Source: JANXUR01 sp038229415
GTDB taxonomy: Bacteria > Acidobacteriota > Terriglobia > Terriglobales > Acidobacteriaceae
Length of the DNA stretch: 64,000 nucleotides
Reading direction: 5' to 3'
NCBI GenBank assembly: GCA_038229415.1
Contig: JBBROM010000015.1
Coordinates: 30,456-94,455 of the forward strand
The first letter of the stretch is position 1. Each line of letters begins with the position of its first letter. The translations under genes and the position numbers were made by a program. The notes beneath the pieces were generated by a model. The model had not been told where the DNA came from. It saw nothing but the letters and a program-made list of their open reading frames with translations, and did no database searches. Below are positions 7,788 to 16,417 of this stretch, one piece after another.

Positions 7788-10364
7788 ATGATCTTTTATC
7801 GTGTAACCCCTAGCAAAACGTTATTCTCCGCATTATTTGCGGCAACTTTGGCCTTTATCGCCGCCTTGAGTGCCTGTGGCGGCACCTACACTGCACCACC
7901 AGTGCCGCTCACCTACGTCGCTTCGGCAAGCCCGGCTACGCTGGCGTTTGCCACGCAGTTGACCGGCTCCACCAGCGCGTCGCAGGCCGTCACATTGACC
8001 AACACGGGGACTGGCACGCTTACCATCACCGGCATTGCGGTCACAGGCCCCTTCGCAGAAACCAACAACTGCGGATCCACTTTAGGGGTAACGGCAAGTT
8101 GTCAGGTTCAGGTCACCTTCACCCCCACTGCATCGGGTGCTTCTACTGGTAGTCTCACCATCTCCGACAACGCAACGGCGGGTTCCCAGACGGTGGGACT
8201 GAGCGGAACCGCTGTTGACCCCACCTTCACCGCGACCGCGACTCCCGGCTCTTTGACGTTCGCGTCGCAGATCATTGGCACCGCCAGCACAGCTCAGACC
8301 GTCACCCTCACCAATACCGGGACGGGCACTTTGTCCATCACCGGAATCGCGGTCACCGGCGCTTTGGCGTCTTTCTCGGAGACGAGCACCTGCGGTGCCA
8401 CGCTGAATGCGGGCGCAAGTTGCCAACTCGCCGTGACCTTCAACCCGACGCTGGATGGCGCTGATTCCGGGGTGCTGACCATCTCAGACAATGCTGCCGC
8501 TGGCCCCCAAACTGTGACCTTGAACGGCACTGGCATTCTGGGCGCGGTGACGGTAATGGTACATCCGTCTCTCGCAGCAGTTGCAGCTTCATGGCAGACG
8601 CAGACGTTTACCGCAATCATTACCGGCGATCCTAACCAGAACGTGACTTGGAGCGTGGATGGTACAGCGGGCGGCGACGCCAGCTCGGGGACTATCGCCA
8701 GCGACGGCACCTACACACCCCCTGCCGCTGGGGGCACGCACACGATCACAGCGATCAGCACGGCGGATGTCACCAAATCGGCCACGGCGAGCGTTGCGGT
8801 AACCGATCTGCCTGGTGTGTTCACCTACCACAGCAATGTAGCTCGTGATGGAGTGAATGCACAGGAGTATGCGCTCACCAGTACCAGTGTTGCTCAAAGC
8901 TCGTTCGGCAAGCTGTTCAGTTGTACAGCGGATGGCGTGGTCTACGCCCAGCCGCTGTGGGTGCCCGGACTTACCATCGGAGGTGGCCAGCATAATGTGC
9001 TATTTGTGGCTACTCAACATGGCAGCCTCTACGCCTTTGACGCCGACGCCAACCCTTGCAACCAGCTTTGGCAAGCCAATCTGTTGGACACCGCACACGG
9101 CGCCACTGCGGGTGAGTTGCCCGTCGGCACCTTCGATGTCGGCTTCGGCTATCAGGACGTTCAGCCAGAAGTCTGCGTGACGGGCACGCCGGTCATTGAC
9201 TCAGCGACTGGCACGTTGTACTTGGTCACAAAGTCAAAAGATACGGCCAAGGCGTTTCATCAGCGGCTGCACGCGATTGATCTCTTCACCGGTAACGAGA
9301 AGTTCAGCGGCCCGGTGGCGATCTCCGCCAGTGTTGCAGGCAGTGGGGACGGCTCCAGCGGAGGCGTGCTCAACTTCTCCACGCAGAACCAGCACCAGCG
9401 TGCCGGCCTCGCGCTCGTCAACGGCATGGTCTACATTTCGTGGGCCTCGCATGAGGATAAGGATCCCTACCACGGCTGGGTGATAGCGTATGACGCGGCA
9501 ACGCTGACGCAGCAGGCCACCTTCAACACCTCCCCCGATGGCAAGCGCTCTGGCGTATGGATGGCTGGCGGCGCTCCGGCGGCGGACAACGCGGGCAATC
9601 TCTTCCTGACAACTGGTAACGGCACCTTTGACGCCAACGCTGGCAGCGCCCCCAACATGGATTTGGGCGATTCAGTGCTTCATCTCACTCCATCGCTTGC
9701 AGTCATGGATTCGTTCACGCCGTTCAATCAGAACGACCTGAACAATGCCGATCAGGACGTGAGTTCCAGCGGGCTGCTTCTGCTACCCGATGAAACCTCC
9801 GGGCTGACGCACTTGCTGATTTCCGGCGGCAAAGAAGGCCGCATCTATCTGCTGAATCGCGACAACATGGGCTTGTTCTGCTCGGGATGCAGCACCGACA
9901 CCAACGCGGTGCAAAGCATCTTCGTCGGCGGAGAAGACTTTGGCACGCCGGCCTTCTGGCAGAACCACCTCTATTACGCCTCCAGCGGAATGCCGCTGCA
10001 ACTCTACTCGTTTGACCCCGTCCAAAGTCTGCTCAGCTCGGCGGCAGTATCGCAAACCTCGGAGACCTTCGAGTTCCCCGGCCCGGTTCCGGCCATTTCC
10101 TCCTCGGGTGACTCCAACGGAATCCTCTGGGGACTGGAAGTCAGCGCCTATGGCGTACCCAGCGATTTGGGCAGCGGACCTGCAGTGCTGCACGCCTACG
10201 ACGCCACCAACGTGGCAACGGAACTTTGGAACAGCAGTCAGGCAGCAGGGAATCGCGACACGGCTGGCGCGGCGGTGAAGTTCACCGTGCCAACGGTGGC
10301 GAACGGTAAAGTATATGTAGGCACGCGAACGGAAGTGGACGTGTACGGGCTGTTGCCGAATTAG
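7788..10364 (+). CDS. choice-of-anchor-D / PQQ-like propeller lipoprotein
   Basis: I start the protein at ATG 7788, not at the TTG 39 nt upstream, because it gives a clean lipoprotein signal ending in LSAC (Cys 30). Two tandem anchor-D (ASPM-SPD-2-Hydin-like) Ig domains follow, each with the phrase TLTNTGTGTL and TITGIAVTG or SITGIAVTG. An Ig-like segment (NVTWSVDG...TYTPPAAGG) comes next, then a beta-propeller of about 500 residues that resembles PQQ-dehydrogenase/pyrroloquinoline-like outer-surface propellers (LYAFDADANPCNQLWQANLL). The product should be lipid-anchored in the envelope. No catalytic residues are recognisable. It is convergent with the DUF4097-like gene. Confidence 0.85.
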   Translation: MIFYRVTPSKTLFSALFAATLAFIAALSACGGTYTAPPVPLTYVASASPATLAFATQLTGSTSASQAVTLTNTGTGTLTITGIAVTGPFAETNNCGSTLGVTASCQVQVTFTPTASGASTGSLTISDNATAGSQTVGLSGTAVDPTFTATATPGSLTFASQIIGTASTAQTVTLTNTGTGTLSITGIAVTGALASFSETSTCGATLNAGASCQLAVTFNPTLDGADSGVLTISDNAAAGPQTVTLNGTGILGAVTVMVHPSLAAVAASWQTQTFTAIITGDPNQNVTWSVDGTAGGDASSGTIASDGTYTPPAAGGTHTITAISTADVTKSATASVAVTDLPGVFTYHSNVARDGVNAQEYALTSTSVAQSSFGKLFSCTADGVVYAQPLWVPGLTIGGGQHNVLFVATQHGSLYAFDADANPCNQLWQANLLDTAHGATAGELPVGTFDVGFGYQDVQPEVCVTGTPVIDSATGTLYLVTKSKDTAKAFHQRLHAIDLFTGNEKFSGPVAISASVAGSGDGSSGGVLNFSTQNQHQRAGLALVNGMVYISWASHEDKDPYHGWVIAYDAATLTQQATFNTSPDGKRSGVWMAGGAPAADNAGNLFLTTGNGTFDANAGSAPNMDLGDSVLHLTPSLAVMDSFTPFNQNDLNNADQDVSSSGLLLLPDETSGLTHLLISGGKEGRIYLLNRDNMGLFCSGCSTDTNAVQSIFVGGEDFGTPAFWQNHLYYASSGMPLQLYSFDPVQSLLSSAAVSQTSETFEFPGPVPAISSSGDSNGILWGLEVSAYGVPSDLGSGPAVLHAYDATNVATELWNSSQAAGNRDTAGAAVKFTVPTVANGKVYVGTRTEVDVYGLLPN

Positions 10365-10395
10365 CAACTCCCCACGGGGGCAGGTTCACGAAGAC

Positions 10396-11007
10396 TTATT
10401 CCAGCGTGATCTGCCCCGCGCCCACATGTGCGTAGAGGTTCGACCTTCCCGGCCCCAGCTTCTTGAAGGTGCGGAACAGGCCGCCCTTCACCACATTGTA
10501 GGGACGGGCCTGCACCTCACCCGACAGTACCGACGCCTCGACTCGCGCATACTCATCCGGTCGACCCATGCGGATATTGACTTGCCCGGCTCTTACGTCC
10601 ACGTCCTTGTTTCCACTCACGCCAAACAGATCGAGTTGCCCCGCGAACATCTGGAACTCAAGGTTCGTGTTCTGCGGAATCTGGATCTCAATCCTGAAGT
10701 TGTTGTCTGGCCCGCCGGTGATACGTAGATCCCCCTGATTGCCACTGCTCTTGAACCGGATGCGCGCGTCGCCCACATCACCCGCTCGCCGGGGCTTGAG
10801 CCAGACGTGAATCTTGTTGTCCGCTGTACCTTCGATAGTCACGCCTGAAGAGCGAATGTCCATCCTAAGGGTGCCGCCGGAAGGGAAGTCGGCCTCAAAG
10901 CTATCCTTGCCGCGCTCTTCGAGCGTTTGCGAATGTTGCGCCTGTCCTGCCGCAACGGCGCAGAAAGTAAGCACGGCCAAGGCGCAGAACGATCTGGTTC
11001 GAAACAT
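10396..11007 (-). CDS. exported DUF4097-like beta-strand-rich protein
   Basis: A 203-aa protein with a signal peptide (MFRTRSFCALAVLTFCAVAA). The mature part is built of short repeated beta strands (TLRMDIRSSGVTIEG, LDLFGVSGNKDVDVRAGQVN, ASVLSGEVQA), as in DUF4097/adhesin-like beta-helix proteins. The ATG at 11007 was chosen because GGAGGA lies 5 nt upstream; a longer frame exists but lacks a site. Function unknown; a periplasmic or surface location is inferred from the signal peptide only. Confidence 0.8.
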   Translation of the reverse strand: MFRTRSFCALAVLTFCAVAAGQAQHSQTLEERGKDSFEADFPSGGTLRMDIRSSGVTIEGTADNKIHVWLKPRRAGDVGDARIRFKSSGNQGDLRITGGPDNNFRIEIQIPQNTNLEFQMFAGQLDLFGVSGNKDVDVRAGQVNIRMGRPDEYARVEASVLSGEVQARPYNVVKGGLFRTFKKLGPGRSNLYAHVGAGQITLE

Positions 11008-11146
11008 GGAAATCCTCCAAAGGTGCAACAGTAAGAGATACGACTCTTGCCTGGGCCGTGTTCCACATCATTTCAGGGAACCCAGCTTGGAAGCCCGATT
11101 CAGCGAGGGTGCTCACTGGGTCGCGCCCAACGCGTAAGATTGTAAT

Positions 11147-12574
11147 ATGGCAAAACGTAAGACTCCTGATGTTCCCACCTCCGATATGCTGTCCGATTCA
11201 CCCTCTTATGAACTCATAGTTGCACCCATGGCCCCTGCTGCCGAAGCTCTAGACCACACCCCAGTCGAGCCACGCTATATGTACGAGGCCGCGTCTGTCG
11301 GCATATCGCAGGTGCGCATCGCCGCCCGTGCCGTCGAACACCTTCGCGCTGGCCATGTATGGGTCTATCAGTCGGACGTGATGGCGGCCGACGGCGTGGA
11401 AGCGGGTAGCCTGGTCCAGGTTTGCGATGGCCGTGGCAAACCTCTGGGCATCGCGCTATATTCCAGCAGTTCGCAAATCATGTTGCGAATGCTCACCCCT
11501 GCCGCAGGCCCCAACACACTCGCACCGTCGGAACCTGCATCGGATGGGGCACTGCTGAAGCTGATTCGCCGCCGCGTTGCTGCTGCCTGCGCCTATCGCC
11601 GGCGCACCGTCACCGACAGCGACGCCTATCGCTTGATCTTCAGCGAAGCGGACGGCTTGCCCGGCATCATCGCGGATCGTTTTAACAACATATTGACTGT
11701 GCAGTACCTGACCCAGGCCATGGATCGCGAAGAGATTCGTGCGGTGGTTCTCGCCGCTCTGCTGGCGGAACTCGGCGAGGAAGTGGAAGCGGGCGGTAGC
11801 GAAGTTTCGGTGTTCGAACGCGAGGACGCGCACATTCGCCAGCTCGAGGAACTACCCCCTCGCGAATCAGCGCTGCTGGCCGGAACCGCGACAGACGCCG
11901 TGTTTACCGTCAATCGCAGTCTCGATTCGACTGGAACTGGCGTGCGCTTTCACTTCCGGGCCACTGGCGGACAAAAGACCGGCGCATTTCTCGACCAGCG
12001 TGAAAACTACGCGGCCGCCGCTCGCTATGCCCATGGATCAGCTCTGGATTTATGCACCTATCAAGGCGGGTTTGCCCTGCACCTGGCCCGCGTCTGCGAA
12101 CAGGTAACAGCGGTGGATAGCTCGCGCCCCGCACTCGAAGTAGCCGAGGAGAACGAGAAGCTCAATCGCAAGAAAAAGGGCGAAACCATGCCCGCCGTGG
12201 AGTGGATCGAGGCCAACGTCTTCGACCTGGTCAGCGAATATTCCACCGCCGGACGCGAATACGACACCATCATCCTCGACCCGCCCGCCTTTGCCAAGTC
12301 GAAGAAAACGCTGGAGACAGCGATTCGTGGCTACAAGGAGCTCAATCTGCGCGCGCTCAAGATGCTGCGACCGGGCGGCGTGCTGGTCACCTGCTCCTGC
12401 TCATTCCACCTGAGCGAGAGCGAATTCCAGGCTATGCTCTCCACCGCTGCCTCCGACGCCCATCGCCGGGTGCGCATCGTGGAAAAACGAGGCGCTGCCA
12501 AAGACCATCCCGTCCTGCTCGGCGTGCCGGAGACAGCCTATCTCAAGTGCTTCATCTGCGAAGTGCTGGAGTAG
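11147..12574 (+). CDS. class I SAM-dependent rRNA methyltransferase, RlmI-type
   Basis: A 475-aa enzyme with a PUA domain (VEHLRAGHVWVYQSDV, about 65-140), an EEHEA/central region, and a Rossmann methyltransferase domain. The SAM-binding stretch is LDLCTYQGGFALHLA, motif IV is DPPAF (about 378-382), and TCSCSFH lies near 415-421. RlmI methylates m5C1962 of 23S rRNA in E. coli. The N-terminal extension of about 60 residues before the PUA domain is unusual and may be low-complexity linker or an over-called start, because an in-frame ATG (MLSDSP or MYEAAS) lies downstream. The specific target is inferred. Confidence 0.88.
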   Translation: MAKRKTPDVPTSDMLSDSPSYELIVAPMAPAAEALDHTPVEPRYMYEAASVGISQVRIAARAVEHLRAGHVWVYQSDVMAADGVEAGSLVQVCDGRGKPLGIALYSSSSQIMLRMLTPAAGPNTLAPSEPASDGALLKLIRRRVAAACAYRRRTVTDSDAYRLIFSEADGLPGIIADRFNNILTVQYLTQAMDREEIRAVVLAALLAELGEEVEAGGSEVSVFEREDAHIRQLEELPPRESALLAGTATDAVFTVNRSLDSTGTGVRFHFRATGGQKTGAFLDQRENYAAAARYAHGSALDLCTYQGGFALHLARVCEQVTAVDSSRPALEVAEENEKLNRKKKGETMPAVEWIEANVFDLVSEYSTAGREYDTIILDPPAFAKSKKTLETAIRGYKELNLRALKMLRPGGVLVTCSCSFHLSESEFQAMLSTAASDAHRRVRIVEKRGAAKDHPVLLGVPETAYLKCFICEVLE

Positions 12575-12668
12575 AAGTCTTCTGCGCTGGGAATAAATTG
12601 GATGATTCGCGCAGGTTAATTCGCTTCAAACCATTGAAAATAAATGGGTAAAAATTTTAACCTCAATA

Positions 12669-12689
12669 CTTGACAACAATACACTCATG
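12669..12689 (+). promoter_or_regulatory. HAIR-like inverted repeat (candidate HspR operator)
   Basis: CTTGACA-N7-ACTCATG matches the HspR-associated inverted repeat consensus CTTGAGT-N7-ACTCAAG at 11 of 14 positions with the exact 7-bp spacing. It covers the -35 box of the hsp20 promoter, the place expected for a repressor. HspR controls dnaK, clpB and hsp20-family genes in actinobacteria and Helicobacter. No hspR gene lies in the window. Confidence 0.6.
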
Positions 12690-12698
12690 TTTTATGCT
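12669..12698 (+). promoter_or_regulatory. strong sigma-70-type promoter of hsp20
   Basis: TTGACA at 12670-12675, a 17-bp spacer and TATGCT at 12693-12698 form a near-consensus promoter about 100 bp before the hsp20 start codon. The spacing and the perfect -35 box are seen directly. Assignment to hsp20 follows from orientation and the absence of another gene between. Confidence 0.75.
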
Positions 12699-12796
12699 TC
12701 TTTATGTGATGTAGACACATCCAAGGTTTGGAGGTTAATTGTGGGCACGACCCCGGTTAACCAACCAAACCATACACGCATAAGGAGAAAAGCATC

Positions 12797-13264
12797 GTGA
12801 ACAGATCAATGGCAGGTCGTTGCGGTCCGTGGCGCGGCATGAACGCGCCGATATTTTATGCGGCAATGCAGCAAGCCGCGCAGCAGCAGGCGTTGCAAGA
12901 GCAGCATCAGCAAGGGCAAGAAGCGCCGGCGTCAAGCTTTGTTCCGCCCGTGGATATCTACGAGGACGAGCAGAACATTGTGTTGCAGTTGGAGGTGCCG
13001 GGCGTGAGTGAAGCCGACATCAAAATCCAACTCGAGGGGTCGAACCTGGAAGTGACCGGCGAGCGCAAGCTGGCCGACGGCCAGAAGAGCGAGAGCTTCC
13101 GCCGCATGGAGCGGACCTATGGCAGCTTCCGGCGCAGCTTCCGTCTGCCTGCGACGGTCGAGGCAGACAAGGTGACCGCCAGCTACGCAAACGGCGTGCT
13201 GAGCGTTACCCTAAACAAGAAGCCGGAGTCGCAACCGAAGACGATTCCGGTTGTCCGCGCGTAA
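12797..13264 (+). CDS. Hsp20/alpha-crystallin small heat-shock protein
   Basis: A 155-aa ATP-independent holdase. The alpha-crystallin domain runs from about residue 50 (VDIYEDEQNIVLQLEVPGV) to 150 and includes the strand pair GSNLEVTGERK and the motif YANGVLSVTLNK. A Gln-rich N-terminal arm (residues 20-45) is family-typical in being variable. Translation starts at GTG 12797, with AAGGAG 9 nt upstream. The gene is followed by clpB in the same direction after 118 bp, so small-Hsp holding and ClpB disaggregation are probably co-expressed. A HAIR-like element and a near-consensus promoter lie upstream. Confidence 0.95.
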   Translation: MNRSMAGRCGPWRGMNAPIFYAAMQQAAQQQALQEQHQQGQEAPASSFVPPVDIYEDEQNIVLQLEVPGVSEADIKIQLEGSNLEVTGERKLADGQKSESFRRMERTYGSFRRSFRLPATVEADKVTASYANGVLSVTLNKKPESQPKTIPVVRA

Positions 13265-13310
13265 AGCGAGCTTCCACTGCGGGCGAGGGTCGGCGAGTAA
13301 AATTGCGGGA

Positions 13311-13336
13311 AACGGGAGGCAATTCTGCCTCCCGTT
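13311..13336. terminator. hairpin between hsp20 and clpB
   Basis: AACGGGAGGCA and TGCCTCCCGTT form a perfect 11-bp stem with a 4-nt loop. No T-tract follows, so it may act as an mRNA-stabilising hairpin or attenuator that sets the hsp20:clpB ratio and not as a complete terminator. Confidence 0.6.
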
Positions 13337-13382
13337 CGCATTAAGACAGACTGAAGATTGGCAACTGGCAACCGGAGACTAA

Positions 13383-16004
13383 ATGGCAATCCGTTGGGAC
13401 AAATTCACAGTAAAAGCGCAAGAAGCCGTTCAGCGCGCCAATGACTTGGCGAGCCAGCGTGGCAATCCTGAGGTAGTGCCTACACATATTCTTGCCGCAC
13501 TCTTGGGCGACAGCGAGGGCATCGTGCCCCCGGTGCTGGAAAAGATCGGCGTAAACGGCGCCGCCGTGCAAGCCGATGCCGCGCACTTTCTGGACGGCTT
13601 GCCCAAAGTCTCCGGCTCCAGCGCGACGCAGGCACAGCTGTCTCCAGCCGTGAGTCAGCTGCTCGAAGGCGCGTTCAAAGAAGCTGACCAGTTCAAAGAC
13701 GAGTACGTTTCCACCGAGCATCTGCTGCTGGCCATCACCAAGCTAAAGCATGACGCCGCGCAAGATACTTTGGCGAAAGTTGGCGCGACCCACGCCGCGA
13801 TTCTGAAGGCGCTCTCTGCCGTGCGCGGATCGCAGCGCGTCACCGACCAGAATCCCGAAGCGAAATTTCAGGCGCTGGAACGCTACGCGCAAGACCTCAC
13901 CGAGAAAGCTCGGCGCGGCAAGCTCGATCCCGTGATCGGCCGCGACGAAGAGATTCGCCGCGTGATTCAGGTGCTCTCGCGCCGGACAAAAAATAATCCA
14001 GTGCTGATCGGCGAACCCGGCGTCGGCAAAACCGCCATTGTGGAAGGCCTCGCGCAACGCATCGTTGCTGGCGACGTGCCGGACTCGCTAAAAAATAAGC
14101 GTGTCATTTCCCTTGACCTGGGTTCGATGCTTGCCGGAGCAAAATTCCGCGGCGAGTTCGAAGATCGCCTGAAGGCCGTGCTGAAAGAAATTGAAGACTC
14201 TGCAGGCCAAATCATTCTGTTAATTGACGAGCTGCACACGCTCGTCGGTGCCGGCGCGGCAGAAGGTGCGATTGATGCCAGCAATATGCTGAAGCCCGCA
14301 CTGGCACGCGGCGAACTGCGCGCCGTCGGCGCTACCACGCTCAACGAATATCGCAAGTACATCGAAAAAGACGCGGCTCTCGAACGCCGCTTCCAGCAAG
14401 TGTATGTGGGCGAGCCGAATGTCGGAGACACCATCGCGATTCTGCGCGGCCTAAAAGAGCGCTATGAGACGCACCACAAAGTCCGCATTAAGGATTCCGC
14501 GATCATCGCTGCGGCAACGCTGTCGCATCGCTATATATCCGACCGTTTTTTGCCCGACAAAGCGATTGACCTGATTGATGAAGCTGCCGCGTCGCTAGCG
14601 ATTCAGATTGGTAGCGTGCCCACGGAAGTGGATCAACTTGAACGCCGTGCGATGAATCTGGAGATCGAGCGGCAAGCGTTGAAGAAAGAGGACGACGCGA
14701 ACTCGCGCGCGCGGCTCGGCGAAATTGAAAGGGAACTGGCAGAAGTGCGCGAAGAAGCTGACGCCCTTAAAGCGCGCTGGAAGCAGGAAAAAGAAGGCAT
14801 CGCGCACATCAGTCAGCTCAAGCAAGATATCGAAGATCTCAAGCTCGAAGAGCAGTCCGAAGAGCGCAAGGGTAATCTGCAGCGTGTCGCAGAAATTCGC
14901 TATGGCGTGCTGCGGCAGAAACAGGACGAGCTTGCCAAGCTAGCCGCAGAAGAACACGAAGGTCGCGCCAACGGCAAAGCTCGCATGTTGAAAGAAGAGG
15001 TGGATGACGAAGACGTCGCCCGCATCATTAGTAAGTGGACGGGCATTCCCATCAACAAAATGCTGGAAGGCGAAGTCAACAAGCTGGTGAAGATGGAAGA
15101 ACGACTGCGCTTGCGCGTGATTGGGCAAGACGCAGCGCTGGAAAAGGTTGCGAATGCGATTCGCCGTTCGCGCGCTGGACTCAGCGACCCCAAGCGTCCC
15201 ATCGGCTCGTTCATCTTTCTCGGCCCCACAGGCGTAGGCAAAACCGAGCTCGCCCGCGCACTCGCTGAATTTTTATTCGACGACGAGCAGGCCATGGTGC
15301 GCATTGATATGTCCGAGTACATGGAGAAGCACGCGGTTTCGCGGCTCATCGGCGCGCCTCCCGGATACGTCGGTTACGACGAAGGCGGACAGTTGACCGA
15401 GGCTGTGCGGCGGCGTCCGTATGCCGTCATCCTGTTCGACGAAATCGAAAAGGCGCATCCTGATGTGCTCAATGTATTGCTACAAATTATGGACGACGGT
15501 CGCCTCACCGACGGCAAGGGCCGCGTCGTGGACTTCAAGAACGCGATCCTGATCATGACGTCGAACCTGGGCGCGCAGCATTTGCAGGCTGAGTCGCTGC
15601 GCACCGAAAAGCAGTTTGTGGATGCAGTAGATAACGTGATGGATGAACTACGCAAACACTTCCGTCCCGAGTTCCTGAATCGCGTGGACGACATGATCGT
15701 GTTCCGTCCGCTGGGCCGCGCGCAGTTGCTGCACATCGTGGATCTGCGACTCGACGACCTGCGTCGCATGCTGGCCGATCGCGAGATCACGCTCGAACTA
15801 ACGCCACAAGCGAGAGAACTATTGCTGAAAGAAGGCTTTGACCCGAACTACGGCGCGCGTCCGCTGAAGCGCGCCATCCAGCGCGTGATTCAAGACCCGC
15901 TGGCGATGAAAATCCTCGACGGAGAAGTTCGCCACGGCGACACCGTAAAGCTCGACGCAGATTTGCGCGAACAGGTGATGAAGTTTGAGGTGGTGGGGCG
16001 GTAG
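13383..16004 (+). CDS. clpB: ATP-dependent disaggregase ClpB
   Basis: An 873-aa Hsp100 hexameric unfoldase that, with DnaK, rescues aggregated proteins. In order: Clp N-domain (1-150), AAA+ module 1 with Walker A GEPGVGKT (210-217) and Walker B ILLIDELHT, a long coiled-coil M-domain (about 410-530, rich in Glu/Lys) that distinguishes ClpB from ClpA/C, and AAA+ module 2 with GPTGVGKT (about 618-625) and VILFDEIEKAH. Length is normal. GGAG lies 5 nt before the ATG. Heat-shock context with hsp20 upstream fits the role. No adaptor or peptidase gene is adjacent. Confidence 0.98.
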   Translation: MAIRWDKFTVKAQEAVQRANDLASQRGNPEVVPTHILAALLGDSEGIVPPVLEKIGVNGAAVQADAAHFLDGLPKVSGSSATQAQLSPAVSQLLEGAFKEADQFKDEYVSTEHLLLAITKLKHDAAQDTLAKVGATHAAILKALSAVRGSQRVTDQNPEAKFQALERYAQDLTEKARRGKLDPVIGRDEEIRRVIQVLSRRTKNNPVLIGEPGVGKTAIVEGLAQRIVAGDVPDSLKNKRVISLDLGSMLAGAKFRGEFEDRLKAVLKEIEDSAGQIILLIDELHTLVGAGAAEGAIDASNMLKPALARGELRAVGATTLNEYRKYIEKDAALERRFQQVYVGEPNVGDTIAILRGLKERYETHHKVRIKDSAIIAAATLSHRYISDRFLPDKAIDLIDEAAASLAIQIGSVPTEVDQLERRAMNLEIERQALKKEDDANSRARLGEIERELAEVREEADALKARWKQEKEGIAHISQLKQDIEDLKLEEQSEERKGNLQRVAEIRYGVLRQKQDELAKLAAEEHEGRANGKARMLKEEVDDEDVARIISKWTGIPINKMLEGEVNKLVKMEERLRLRVIGQDAALEKVANAIRRSRAGLSDPKRPIGSFIFLGPTGVGKTELARALAEFLFDDEQAMVRIDMSEYMEKHAVSRLIGAPPGYVGYDEGGQLTEAVRRRPYAVILFDEIEKAHPDVLNVLLQIMDDGRLTDGKGRVVDFKNAILIMTSNLGAQHLQAESLRTEKQFVDAVDNVMDELRKHFRPEFLNRVDDMIVFRPLGRAQLLHIVDLRLDDLRRMLADREITLELTPQARELLLKEGFDPNYGARPLKRAIQRVIQDPLAMKILDGEVRHGDTVKLDADLREQVMKFEVVGR

Positions 16005-16063
16005 GGGCTACTCTATCAGGACAACTTTCCAACTGTTATACTGTCGGAGAGGGGTAATTTCCC

Positions 16064-16366
16064 ATGGCACTTGTAGCGGTTAAGGAAAAATTTCAGGTGG
16101 TCATCCCGCGATCAGTTCGGGAAAAATTGGTTCTGGTTGTCGGAGACCTTCTGGAAGCCGACATCCAGGATGGCAAGATTGTGCTGACCCCAAAGGTTCT
16201 GATTGACCGCAGAATCGCAGAAGGGTTGGCTGATATCGCCGCAGGACGGACTCATGGGCCATACGCGACTTCGGCGGAGGCTATCGCAGCGTTGGAGAAG
16301 AGGACGAACGCCATGGAAAGCGAAGTGGGGGGCCGAACAAAGAGTCGGAGACTGCGAAAGATATAA
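16064..16366 (+). CDS. AbrB/MazE-family antitoxin-like DNA-binding protein
   Basis: A 100-aa protein whose first 45 residues form a swapped-hairpin AbrB domain (VAVKEKFQVVIPRSVREKL, then VGDLLEADIQDGKIVLTPK). The basic tail (GGRTKSRRLRKI) is typical of small antitoxins or transcription regulators. GGAGAGG lies before the ATG, and a TATACT -10-like box lies near 16038. No toxin reading frame follows directly: 52 bp later begins a different gene pair. It could be an orphan antitoxin whose toxin has been lost, or a simple regulator. Confidence 0.72.
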   Translation: MALVAVKEKFQVVIPRSVREKLVLVVGDLLEADIQDGKIVLTPKVLIDRRIAEGLADIAAGRTHGPYATSAEAIAALEKRTNAMESEVGGRTKSRRLRKI

Positions 16367-16397
16367 TATGTATCGAAGTAGTTGACTATTTTTATTT

Positions 16398-16410
16398 ATG
16401 TATGATACAT
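16398..16410. promoter_or_regulatory. palindromic operator at the promoter of the 16.4-kb gene pair
   Basis: ATGTAT-G-ATACAT is a perfect 13-bp palindrome ending 7 bp before the start codon at 16418. A further half-site ATGTATC lies at 16368-16374, and TTGACT at about 16382-16387 could be the -35 box, with TACATT as -10 after 18 bp. That places transcription start almost at the ATG, suggesting a leaderless mRNA and autorepression by the first gene product. Confidence 0.55.
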
Positions 16411-16417
16411 TTATTGC

